Shown here: positions 13,601-25,600 of the stretch, in pieces
How positions within the stretch are numbered: position 1 is the first letter of the stretch
Layout: every line of letters starts with the position of its first letter
Origin: Tribonema minus
Lineage: Eukaryota; Sar; Xanthophyceae; Tribonematales; Tribonemataceae
Direction of reading: 5' to 3'
Assembly (NCBI GenBank): GCA_017506865.1
Contig: JAFCMP010000513.1
Span: 248,001-312,000, forward strand
DNA length: 64,000 nucleotides
The notes under the pieces: generated by a model
Database searches by the model: none
Told to the model about the DNA's origin: nothing
What the model saw: the letters and a program-made list of their open reading frames with translations, nothing else
Position numbers and translations under genes: made by a program

Positions 13601-16600
13601 AGGGTCCCGCTTCGGTGTTGCATCCCAAAGCCGTTCCAATGCCGCCTGCAACATTATCCAGCACAGAGCTGCCATGCATGAGCATCTCAATTAATACAAG
13701 ACTGGAGGCCTGCAAGAACAGTGTCATTCAAGTGACTCACGTATAGCACAGTGCCGTGAGAGTGTCTTGTGTGTCTTCGAGCATTGCTACGGCGCACCTG
13801 ACATGCGCTTGTGGTGACAAGCATTGCTGTACGGCAAAAAACAACGTGGTATGAACACCACTCCCTCGAGACACCAGCATAGAACAGAATGCACAAGCAG
13901 TGACAGTGTGGCATACTTCTATATTGTGTTTGTTTTCAAGAGCCACCCTGGCATCACTGCCACCGCATTGATGACCCCTACTGCCTACTCACACTGGGGT
14001 GCACATCCCAAACATGACGTGTCACATCACCTGGACTGCGCTGACTTTATTCTGCAGCTCTTGTTGCAAGGCCTCCGGCAGGCTGCCCCGTGCCTCGCTC
14101 ACTCTCCTTCCAGAGCCTACACCTGCCAAAGCCAGCTGCGTCAACAATGGTACAGAGGGGGCAGGGGATGAAGTTTGACCCTCAAAACGCAATTGGTGTC
14201 GCTGTCTGGCATTGACAGGACTTCCGCACCTAGGTGCAGAGATTGGCAATGACACTTATTGGGTGCTGATTTGCCACGAAACAAAGAGGCCAGACACTTC
14301 GGCACAATGCAGCCTTGAATACACCTAACCTTTAAATCAAACAGCAAATGGTGGTTTGCTGATTGCCAGCACAATCATCCTGGTCAGCAGGGCACTGGTG
14401 GCATCATCAATCATACTTCACAGTATGCCTTATCAGCTCCACAAGGCAGCGGTGACGTGCTGACGTTGGAGTCTATCATCACAACCAGCTGAGCAGTTGC
14501 ATAAGCTCATCCAGAAGTGCACCTTGCTACCTGTGCACATTCACCCACAGACAAGAGCCACTGATGCCTGTGTAAAATTGCCACACTGTCATCAAGTCGC
14601 TCCTGTCAATTAGACAGACAGACGCCACAGTAGCAGCTACTGACCTGCTCTACCAGCTTGAGCTGTGCTGCTCTGCATGCAGCACGCAGGATCTGCAGGG
14701 AGAAGCGTCCACCCAACACACCGCCGCTGCCGGCAAGCACATCAGGGTCTTGTAGGGGGAGCTGCAACATTGGCACACAAGCACAGGAGGCACCAATGAG
14801 GTGAGGAAATGTTGAGAGTGGCGTAGTATATGGACCTGGCTTCATGCAGCGGAGGGGGGGGTGGGTGCATTTGGCAGCTCTAAGCAGCAGAAGCTTGACA
14901 TTGCAACAAGACATCTGACACATGGCAATGGTTGCAGCAGGCCCCAAACACCACCACTGCTATCATGTGGCACCTGGTATGGGTCAGCTGTCGTGCTGCA
15001 GTGAGACCGCGGCAGTATGGAGAAAGCAAACTCTTGCCGTCAGAGAGCAGGCAGGTGGGTGTGCATATTGGTGCCGTCGTTCTCTCCCAAGTGCACATAG
15101 TCACACATGCTTCCTGAGCACTGCTTCACCTCCACATCAAGCGTCACTTGAACTTAGAGTTGATCACTGACCTTTCTGCCTCTAATGACTCTCCAGCGCT
15201 CCTCCTCATCAGCCTGTAACTTCACCACCCACTTAGGAGGTGGTGCTACAGGGGCAACAATGCCCATGGGAGCGAGGGGCACCCTTGACAGGTCTGTGAT
15301 GCCCAGGCCACCCCTGCAAAGAGGCAGTGGCAGCCGCCATTAGTATCTACAAAATGTGTGTGAAAAGTGTTGCAATCAAAAAACGCTGTGCCATCCCCTT
15401 GATAAAACTGACGTGACCCCGTATACTTCGTACATGAAAGGGGCACACACAATTGCTCGTCAAATGCTGTTGACAGAGCAAGGCGTGGCAGAAAGAATGA
15501 TGGTGGAGTGCTATTACATATTCTTCTTGCATGTTGATTTGTTGCAGACACAAAGGAATTGGCAAGGTTTTAGTGGCGCATCAATGTGAACAAAGCACAA
15601 TGACAAATGAGACGCAGGCCATTGATGTCAACTCATTCACGAAACGGTCCAGCCTCAAACATCACCTAGATACTACAGATGTCAAAATCATTAAGCGTAG
15701 CCAACGCCAATCTTGGGATTGCCCAAGTCCCACCACTTCAAAGTACTTCAAAGTACTTCAAAGTATACTTCGGAGGACGATACTCGTATAATCTAAAAGT
15801 ATTGACTAACCCCCCCCCAAAAACGCAGTATCACCGGCGCACAACCTTGAATTTGACCAGAGACCCCGACGCGTAGAACTTACCTACTGGGAGATGCTGC
15901 TGTACGCCCCCTCCCTCTTAGCACCCCCCCAGCCCCTGCGCCAACTGCCTCAAGGGGCTTTGACGACATGTATTCATCCAGTGTCATGCCTTCCAGAGAT
16001 GGTGACGGATGGGTACCAGGTGTGTCTCCCTGTGCTATTGGTGGTGCGGGGGTAGACAAAGCATCGGCTGCTGTAGATTCGATGGCTCCTGTGGTCCCTG
16101 CCAAATTCTTCACATGGCTGTCCGAAGATTGCGTGATGGTAAGCGCAGCCGTGTCCGCCTGCCATGCAGCACATTGCATCAGCACATGTCGTCAAGCAGT
16201 TCATATGCCTGATCGTGGCTCATTGAGCAGGAATTTGCATACAAGTAGGGTCTGCTTGTGACCACAGCAGTGCTGAGGAGTCCAGGATAGTGCGGTATCT
16301 CTGAATGCATGTTCAGCTTTGCATAAGCAATGGCCAATCTGCCTTCATTTGAGATCAGACATGCTGTGACGCTGATGTGGCATAGCACCACACCAGGACA
16401 GCATGTCGGGCACTGCTGGTGCCTGTAGTCAAGGAGCTCATCCACACAGGCATGTGCTGTGGTATGAGGTATATAGCGCACAGGATATGTTGCGTGTTGT
16501 ACTTTGTGCCGACTTGTGGCGTGGCCTCAGAATGATGCTTTGAATTATCAGGTGTGGGTATTGTATGAATCGCCTCGTCTGACCCAGGTATATTCTGCTG

Positions 16601-19600
16601 CGAAGCCAGGACAAGTTGGGAGATATTCCAAATGAGGTTTACTGTCATACGTTTGGAAGCCCTGCTCAAGGACTTAGTGGCTTGTCTGCTGGCTATGTAA
16701 AATGCTGCTGTCTCTCAGTGTTGACGTTGGCACTGATTCGTATTACTCAAGAGACCTGAGCAGTGATGCAAGCAAGATGTGAGTGACCTTGTGAGTCAAA
16801 TTGAGATTTTGCCCACTGTGATCTTTTGAATGATGCAGCACCTGCTGTGGCACGCCTGTTGCAGCCGCATCTGATGAAGGCTGGGTAGCAGATGAGCGCG
16901 GCTGCTGGTGTGTGTGATCATGAGCATCCGCTTGAAGCTCCCCAGAGAAATGATCCGCAGGGGTAGATGGCTGTGGTGCTTTGGCTGCATCAGAGAAACA
17001 CACAGGAACATGTAAGCAGCAGCCAGCGGCGGGTGTGTGATAATCGTTCGTGCATGGAAAAAACTCCCAAGTAAGTAGGTAGTATCAGGAATTCATGTCA
17101 AGCATGTCCTTGAGCATGGCATGGTGTGAATGAACCTGTTGAAAGCAATCACAACATTTCCTGCCCAATCCAGGTATACACCGCCACACTCAACATGGCA
17201 CCCAGACCAGCTTGCTTCGACTGATGGAAACCTCATGGAAGGGATGAGCAACCCTGCAGGAATGTGCAGCAATTATCTGGCACCAACTTCTGATGCACTG
17301 CAGTGTAAAAATTGGTTTCAAACCAATCACAGATGGAATGATGATGGCGCTGCTTTGCCGACCACACCAACCATATGACATGCACTGCTCTCCAGGAGAA
17401 GAACTAGACTTGGAAAATGTAACTGCATGTACTTTCTCAAGTGGAGAGCACAGTGTAGCGCATTTTTTATGCCACTGCAGTGTTGCACATGTGCCTTTTA
17501 GAAGCGGCGGTATCAGCTGCCACCCTTGCAATAAACAGCTCACCGTCAAGAGCAGTGCCCTCATCTGGTGACTCCCCTGGTGGTTCACCATACTCCTCCA
17601 GCCACTGCCAAACACATGGTCCACTGTCATCGCCAGCCTTGTGTTCTGTGGGGGCATCTGACTGCTGATGATCCAGATGAGCGTGGTGATGATCATTGCT
17701 GTTGATGCGGGTAACTAAGTGCATAGAAGCCGAATTGACATCGCTGGGCGATTTTGGCTGTTGCTTGTGGTGCAGTTCCGCGGTCTGCGTTCTCGCAGAG
17801 ACCAGGTGCATCCACATCTCCTCTTGCGAGACCTGCACACACAGACAGTAACAAACACTGTCATCAGCTATTATTTCGCGTGCCCTTACGGATGCTCGGT
17901 GTTGGCGAGACGAGACCTGAACACAGTGCCAAACACGTCATCAACCTTATTATTCATGTGCCCCCATGTATGCTCAGTGTTGTGGAAACTGGTAGCCCAG
18001 CACCATATGTACAGGTTCATGTGGAAGGGACACACATTGCGATGTTATCAGCCTCAGAAAAACTCTGTGAATGTGGCCTATCACTCGATGAGAACCGCCA
18101 TGAGCACGGGCGGGGGGTCTTGCCCTTAATCATAGAATTGCTTGCAGCATGCTGGTGGCAGAATAGTCACTAATTGCATATTGTATGCAATTGCACACGC
18201 CCAATGCTGATAATGAGGTTCATTGATAGAACATGTGTGCGCATTTTACACGCTGGGGCAGCAAAAAAAGAAAAGCAAGACTTACAAATCGACAAATTGG
18301 GGGGGCATGTAGCAGCCAGTTCCATGCCGCTGTCAGTGCACAAGCCCTTGCTGACTGCAACCTGTATGCGTCTACAGGTAAAAAAACAACAGATGTCAAT
18401 TGGGCGAAGCGAATTGAGCGAAGCACTGTGCATGCTTGAAGCTGTTAATGTGCGTACCGTCCACATTGTGCGCCAAATTGATGGCAGCCTGACAGAAGAA
18501 ACTGTTCCAAAGATGCCTATGCTGGCAGTTGTCACAGCCTTCGCAGGGTCGACATTCTTGCGGTGCTGGTGATTGATGTCAAACCAAACCTGCAACATCA
18601 GAATAAACGGCGTTTGAGCGTCAGATACCAAAGTTCAAGTCAAGGACGAAGAGTCCTACTGAGTGACAATTGCTCCAGGTGAAGTTTACAGACCAGGAAT
18701 TATTGCAACAGCCAGAAAACAATACTCATACATGCATACACGTAGTGATGACATGACTGCACATGTGCGCACGTATCAGCAACCACAAACGTTGTCAGAC
18801 AAGCCCTCGCATGCAGCACTTATGGGAAACTGCCAGAAAACCTCAGCAAAAGTTTGTGCACTCAGGCAAATATAGTTTATTCTGCATCGCAACAATGTGA
18901 AGCAGTGTGCAACCTATGTCAATGTACATGCCAAACAAACTCACCATGCCTTCGGCTTCTGGGGCTGCCACAGCAACAGGGCTGCTGTTGGCAGTGCTCT
19001 GCTCTTCCAAGCCACTTTGAATGCGCAGCTTGTGCCTCACGATGTGTGGGTTGAGCTCGTCTGAAGCAAACGCCAGCTGCGCAATGAGCAGTGCTGCCGC
19101 TGAACTGGCCTGTGGATAATGCGTCGGTGACCACGCAGTGGCAGAATATGGCAGCACGTTAGGGGCGTGCTAAATAGTGTGACATTGGGTGTCCTCTTGA
19201 AGCCTTGCAAGGCGTATACTGTTATTGCAATAGCTGATGCTTGATTAGCATAATCTGTTCCATTAATATGTAGCTTGCCTTCCACTGTAACTGTGGACGA
19301 TGAAATACCATGACAGAGAGGCATGTGCAGCTTCATCGCACTCCGGACGGTCCTGAAATTGATCAATCGTGTAGTTCCTCATACTTGCCGCATGTTCCCT
19401 GTGTCTTATGCACATAATTGCTTGTATGACTTGCAAGATGATTGCAAAAAGGGTCTCACTTGTTGTTCTTCATGTACACAAGTGCAGGCTGTGTACCACA
19501 TCTTGTTGAGGACACATCATACCTACACATGCAGTCTCGCAGTGTTGGGAAACATGTTTGCCACTACTTCACTACCACTAGAAGGAAACTGCTTACACCT

Positions 19601-22600
19601 ACGGTGTGCTCTGCGCACCACGTAGCAAACCTGTACCTCGATACTTCCAGTACCTGCTCGACATCTCAAGCGGACACACACAAACCATTTCATGCACCAT
19701 TATAACTACTCATTTCAAGTACTTGATAGCAACATCGTCAACATCACCGCAGGCCGCAAGCTACCTGGGTGTACAGGTTTGTGGCCTCCGCGGTGTCGCC
19801 ACATGCCGCTGCGCACCATGCCAGCGCTGCCGTCATGCCAGCCCACTCAGCGGTGGAGTCTTCGAGGGTGAGAACGCTGCAGGCCTTCTGCAGAAAGTCT
19901 TCGGCCTCCAGGACGTCCTGTGGTGCGCAAGATATTGAGGTCCGGGCGCAACGGATCAGTCCCAAGCAGGTTGCTGGTGTGTTCAACCTCATGCAGGAGT
20001 GTACAGGAGATGTGCCTGGGCGTATGTAGTGGAAGCAGATTTTTGGCTCTTCAGGAATTGTGAGCCCTTGGCTGTGACAGCAGCAGTTAGGCGCAATTGC
20101 TTTGCAGTTACACATGACGTCGTCACCTGGGCACTCCACCGTCATTACATTTGTGATGCACTTGGCCACTGCCCTAGGGAAACACATGTGTGCTTTCAAT
20201 GCTGCGATGTACCTTCTACAACTGTACCAGGCGGACGTCTCTTACGATGCTTGTCAGAGCCGATTTTACTACAATACAGCTATGAACTGCAAGTATGCAG
20301 GTCAGTCGGAGTGCTTTGATGCCCGGAACTTCATGTGCCACTGAACCCCTGCCCTTCTCCTACATGATGTGTAATGTGAGTTTGCATGGTCCATGTTGTT
20401 CAGCATCCATGCACGAAGGAACAGGGCGCTAGCCGCAGATGCCCCGCTGTCTTATGCAGCTCATCTACTGCACGCTGTCTGAAGTGAAACCACACCAATC
20501 GTTTCATGTACGCAAGGAAGGCACAAAGTCAACAACCTTACTTGATGGCAGCGCCCCCCTCTTCACTCACATTGCAACACGCAAAAGCGGCAGAAGGCTA
20601 AACGCCAAGTCTCAAGTAAATGTCCAAACACCGTCAACTGCAAGCAAATGTTCAAGCGGCGACGCGCACCTCGTCCCTCGCGCGCGGCGTGACAGCATCC
20701 GGCAGCGGTGGCAGCCTCGTCTTGCCATGATGCGCGGGGGAGTGTGCGGGGGAGTGTCCCCCTGTCACCCGACCATGGACAGGAGAACCAGCAGGCGAGC
20801 TGGTGCCAGCTGCCTTGCCATGCATCGGCGAATGAGGCGGCGAAACCCCTCCTGTAGGGCTTTTGCCGTGCGGCGAATTGGTGGGCGACTGGCCGGGGGA
20901 GGTTTTGCCATGAGGGGAGTTGGCGGGCGTTCTGGCGCTGTCGAGTCTGTGAGCGATTGCCAGCTGCAGGTGAATGCCTGCGCGCTCGCGGTCGATCCAT
21001 GCCAACCACTGTAGAGCAATGGAAGGGGGAGAAGGGGGGGAGGAAGGGAGGGGAGGGGCTGTTGTGTATTCTCATAACTTCATGATAAGCCTCAAGTATT
21101 CGAGATGCATACCTGTGTCTACGCGAGTGATGAGTGCTAGTGCCCATGTCACCTCCCTACATTGGATAGCATGCAGGTGATATCAATGCCAGGAGACGTT
21201 GCGTTTTGTGTGTGTTGACATGCACAGTAAACTTGTGTGCACATGACGCCAGGGGCAAGCGGGCCTGCTCTGACATGCAGCACAGCAAGCTCACAAATGT
21301 ATCGACACCGACACGGCCTGTTCCTACAAACAGAAGTTTAGTTACAGCATACTGACTCACGTCCGACATGAGTGTGGATGTATAGGTAAGCTTTTGGCAG
21401 ATGTCACTCAAAAGGCCACTGTTTACTTTTTACAGCATCAGTGCCGCACAAACTCAGACAATCGTTCATAACTGATCAGGCTTCACTCAACTGCTGAAAG
21501 CGATGTCTGGCGATGCTGATAACCCTAATGAAGTCGGAGCCGTCAGTTGTGCTTGCTGTAGTTGCCTGTGCCACTCACGCAGCCCACGCCATAAGGGAAC
21601 ACCCAACAGAAGTGCCTGAAGCATGTGTTTGCTCCCACTCACAAGGACTTCGACAACTTGCGGAAGTGTTCTTTGAAGTATGATGCTTGGGAGTTTACCT
21701 TGTGGTTGAGTCTCTGCACTTGTGCCCCTTTCGCTGCATGGCCGAGAAGCTCCAGCGCCCTCCGTCCCATGGACTTGAGGCCCGACAGAGACATGGCCAC
21801 TTCGGCAGCATCGCCGCCCTGCCTATGGAAGGACAACTGCAGATCGAGAAGCCGAGAACCTCCCATGTGAGCAGCGCTAACATAAGCACGACTGGTGATT
21901 GCTCCTAGGTTCAAGTGCCCGGTACCAAGCCAGAAATCGCAGTGATGTCCTCATAATTTTGGTAGCAGAAGCGGTCCGTCATCGCTTGCACTGCCATGGA
22001 GGGGCAGCGCAGCGTGCGTACATGCTGATGGAAATCACATGCATATAGCTCTTGATGACATTCACATTCCGACAGCCCTACTTGCATGGAATTTGAGGTC
22101 TGCCATGGCAGGCCTGCACGCACTTGTGGTGCATTCACAAGACACCCGACGCGTTTTATGGGGGTGGTTGAGGCCTCGAGCAGGGCATCACTTCTGAACA
22201 ACATTCGCAAATGGTGTCAACCTTCAACTTGAGCTCTTTTCTGCTGGTGACTCACTTGAGATGGTGACAGTCCAGCACCTTTTAAGAACACGACAAACTA
22301 TTGTAGGACCAGGCTTTGTACTCACGTGAGCGATGATGTGCGCTTGGAGCAACCACTTCACTGCAATGAATGAACAAGCTTCTGTGCGTGAAGCCATCAC
22401 CAAGATGAATATGAACCGTGCTGTTCTACATTACACTATTAGCTCGAAGATGTATCATAAACTGCCATTGATTGCAATGGTACAGCTTGAAACCAGTATT
22501 TAATGATGCTGGTTGCCTGCCGTGTGAGCAGGCCACACAAACGTCGGCGTATGTTGCTCGTGCAACGATGTGACATGCTTGGAAAAACACAAGTACCACA

Positions 22601-25600
22601 TCACCCCTGAAGTTCAGCACTCTGAGAGCCACATTCACGTTCATGCACCTGCCATCGCATTGACCTGCCATGTGCTCACCTCCTGCCTCAGGCGCTGGTG
22701 CATGAGTCGGCCTGCTGCCCAGTGCAGCTGCTGCAGTGCCTTGCCCCTGTGTGGTGCGCAGCTGGTCACTGCCTCCATAAGATGGCCCAGGGCCGTGTCA
22801 CCGCCATCCGCCAGGGCTATCTGCAACGAGAGCACCAGCAGTTGATGTTTATGGTCTTCGGACATGATGCCGAGCAGAGCACACTTGAAAGGCTCGTCTG
22901 TGTGAGGAACTCGCAGTGATGCTGACGACAGCCACATCGATGTCGCGAATGGACAGTCTTCACTGCCCTTAAGTTCCAGTGGTGCAGTTCACATGTACCC
23001 ATAGCGAGATGCGTTGCGTGCGCCATGGCATCAGTACAAAGCGGTTCTGAGCTAAGCATAGGCATCAAGGTTACAGCGTGTGTGATGCAATGCTGACTGT
23101 GCACTTGTTGCATTCTACAACTGCAACAGTCAGTGCCGGAACCCCATTACTGCTTTTTCAAAGTACTTGGGAAAAATCTGCTTTGAATCTGTACTGCACA
23201 ACACTGAAAATCTCCAGTCAGTCCTGTTTTTGAGCCATGGCCCCAAAACTTGCACGCCGCCACTTGATTCTGAGCAATGCATCAGCTATGCACTTGAAGT
23301 AACTTCAGTGTACCTACCTCTTGTGTAGCGCGTGCCAGAAGCCTCTTGCCCGCAAGCCAGCCCGCCTCTCCCCGCACTACGTCTTTCACCGCCTCCTGGA
23401 GGTACTGGTCCGCCTGTGCCACGGATGCGGCATCACCGCCCATGGTGTTCGCATGCTGCAGCGTGCAGATGGCAGATACGACAGAGAGGGTGAAAACAGT
23501 CCTACATGATCTAACTGGAGGGTTAAAAATCCCTTGGTGGTACATGGCTGGAGAGAACGCGTGGGGGTACCACTGACAATGCCGCTGATATGGCACAGGT
23601 GAGGTGCTTGCGGCAGCAAATTCCTGTTGTCAGGGTGTTGAGAGTCTTGAACATGAGTGGGTGTCAGAGTGCATTCACCTGCACAAGCCTACATGGCACC
23701 TCAGCAACGCTCGTACTATCACAGACCAAGTCTCGAGCATTTTTTGGTAACACTTATAAGTAACAGCTCGGATCGTGCCTGCTTCAGTGCAACACATAAT
23801 CTGGCTTACCGCCCCAGGTGGTGCAACAAGTGCTCCGAAGTAGTTTGCAGTATATGTATGAGCGACACCAATTCACTTGCTCCATGCATGCGTACAATGA
23901 AGCACTTTCAAAGTAGGTATGTCAGGATCACATCATTCTTTAAAGACCAACCACGACGTCATGTTGACTCTCTTATCATCGTGGCAATTAAAAAGAACTT
24001 ATCCGCCCTGCGGAGCACAGCACCTTGAACAGCAGTACATCTGTCAACGCATCCATTTCATCTCATGATCGCACGCATGGGCGCAACTAACCCCTGCAGC
24101 ACACACCAAAGCATCATCAGCGCCTACTTCTAACGCACTGTGACACAGTCATGTCCCAAAGTGGGCTTGCCCGCATGTTGTGTTACCTGCTCCAGGCAGA
24201 GCGTTGCTGCCAGGCGCAGTGCCTCTGCGCGCGCAGCCTGTATGCGCTCTCGCCTGCCGCCAGCGCCGGCTTGTTCCGCAGGTCTCAGGTGTCGCAGCAG
24301 AATGCCTGCGGGCGACAATCCAGCAGTACTGCACCTGATGAGGCAACATGCACTATTTTTGGCAACGTGTGCTCCATGAATTGCAGCACCTGTTTTGCCG
24401 ACTGGACGCGCTTAGGTTCATAGGTGAGAGCCTTCAAGATGCCAGTACATGAGGTATGTACATGCGGTATAGCTACTTCTATAGATACTGCACGTTCCTC
24501 AGGGATAGTGCAGCATTGACATTAGCCTGCATTACAACTCTGCACCTTGTCAAAGTGCAGCACGGTTGGTATTGCATTGAAGGCTTGATTTTCGCATTGA
24601 GAGAGGCGACAACAGCTGCGTTGCAGAGACATTTGCAAGCCAGTAGGCCAGAGGGTAACCGCCAGGAAGGCATACGGGTAATGACCAGCGAGGCTCGGCT
24701 TGACACCAGGAAGAACAACGGGCAGTCTCACATTTGGACGCCTTCTGGGGTGTTGACTACTGGCAGCAACGTGCAGCACAATTGGTCAATGCAGTAAATC
24801 TGTGTGCATGTATAGGTATGGGCCGTGCATGGTAGCTATGCATGTCATATTGGTTATGATGGACATTTGTGCTGCCATGTGAGCCAAGGTCTTTCTGCGC
24901 CATTGATGAGTAAGGTGTTGCTTACCATCAATCATGCACCATGTGGTCAGCCAGTATCAGCAATCTCAGGGTATGAAGGCAGCCGGTCCATTTCTTTTAC
25001 AGGCAGGTGTTACAATATGGCGCTGTTGCACAATTAGGGTTGGATGTCCTAGTTGAGGTTTGCACTCCAGGTTGTAGTTGAAGTGCAGTTTTTGTTCGCG
25101 AGCTGTTCGAGATCAGCTCCAGATCATTGATGTAGGTGACTCAGCAAGCCTGAGCTGGCACGCGCAGGTTTGCTGTTGATAGTAATATCATTTCCTTCGC
25201 CGGCTTCCTTTCCGGCAACACCACCGTGTGTGTGTGTCACCTTGTGGCTGCCTCCGTCTGCCTCTGCGCTATGCATTGGTGCGGTGTGGCGTGCTAGCCT
25301 GCACGCGTGATTTTCCTTCGGTTATGAGCCTGCGCTCACGGAGGTAGCTAGCATATGGAAGGAAGTCCCCAGCTTTGACGCCACTGGGTCATCAATAAGC
25401 GGAAGGCGAGGCCGGCATGCGCCTGCGCCGACATGCACGGAGTGCATGAGCAGCTGGATCATGCGACTTGGAGCTCTGTTGTTCAGCCTGGGCGACTCGA
25501 GCGTGTCCCGGCGGGTACCGTTCATGCTCAACAGCAGCAAAGGTCCGCATGGCGAATCCAGGGAGATGACAAACTCGTCTGGAGATGCGAGGCAACAGGC

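Larger units (their letters stand above)
6243..17832 (-). other. TPR-CHAT gene: central exons between the repeat solenoid and CHAT
   Basis: The block begins with a polar, His/Gln-rich exon (17832-17544) and a low-complexity exon (16984-16788, possibly ending at 16842). Then come a 92-codon exon containing SLEGMTLDEYMSSKPLEAV (16158-15884), WVVKLQADEEERWRVIRGRK (15313-15172), FSLQILRAACRAAQLKLVEQ (14761-14645) and ALQQELQNKVSAVQ (14201-14031). Exons 13645-13587 and 13545-13508 join in phase as a helix. Exon 12222-12093 reads AVAAAVRDLEALSLAQV, and exon 11578-11333 (82 codons) looks like a beta-rich module (SLGYLVDPYTAIIMWIPINC). Exon 10670-10536 appears to end at a GC donor. Exons 8679-8585, 7134-7023 (VALAKGALQALSVSLNTEQ) and 6350-6243 (VRELVVVQHGATVAIPVHAL) continue towards CHAT. 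Some joins below 13.5 kb do not agree in phase, so one or more exons are missing. Confidence 0.6.
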
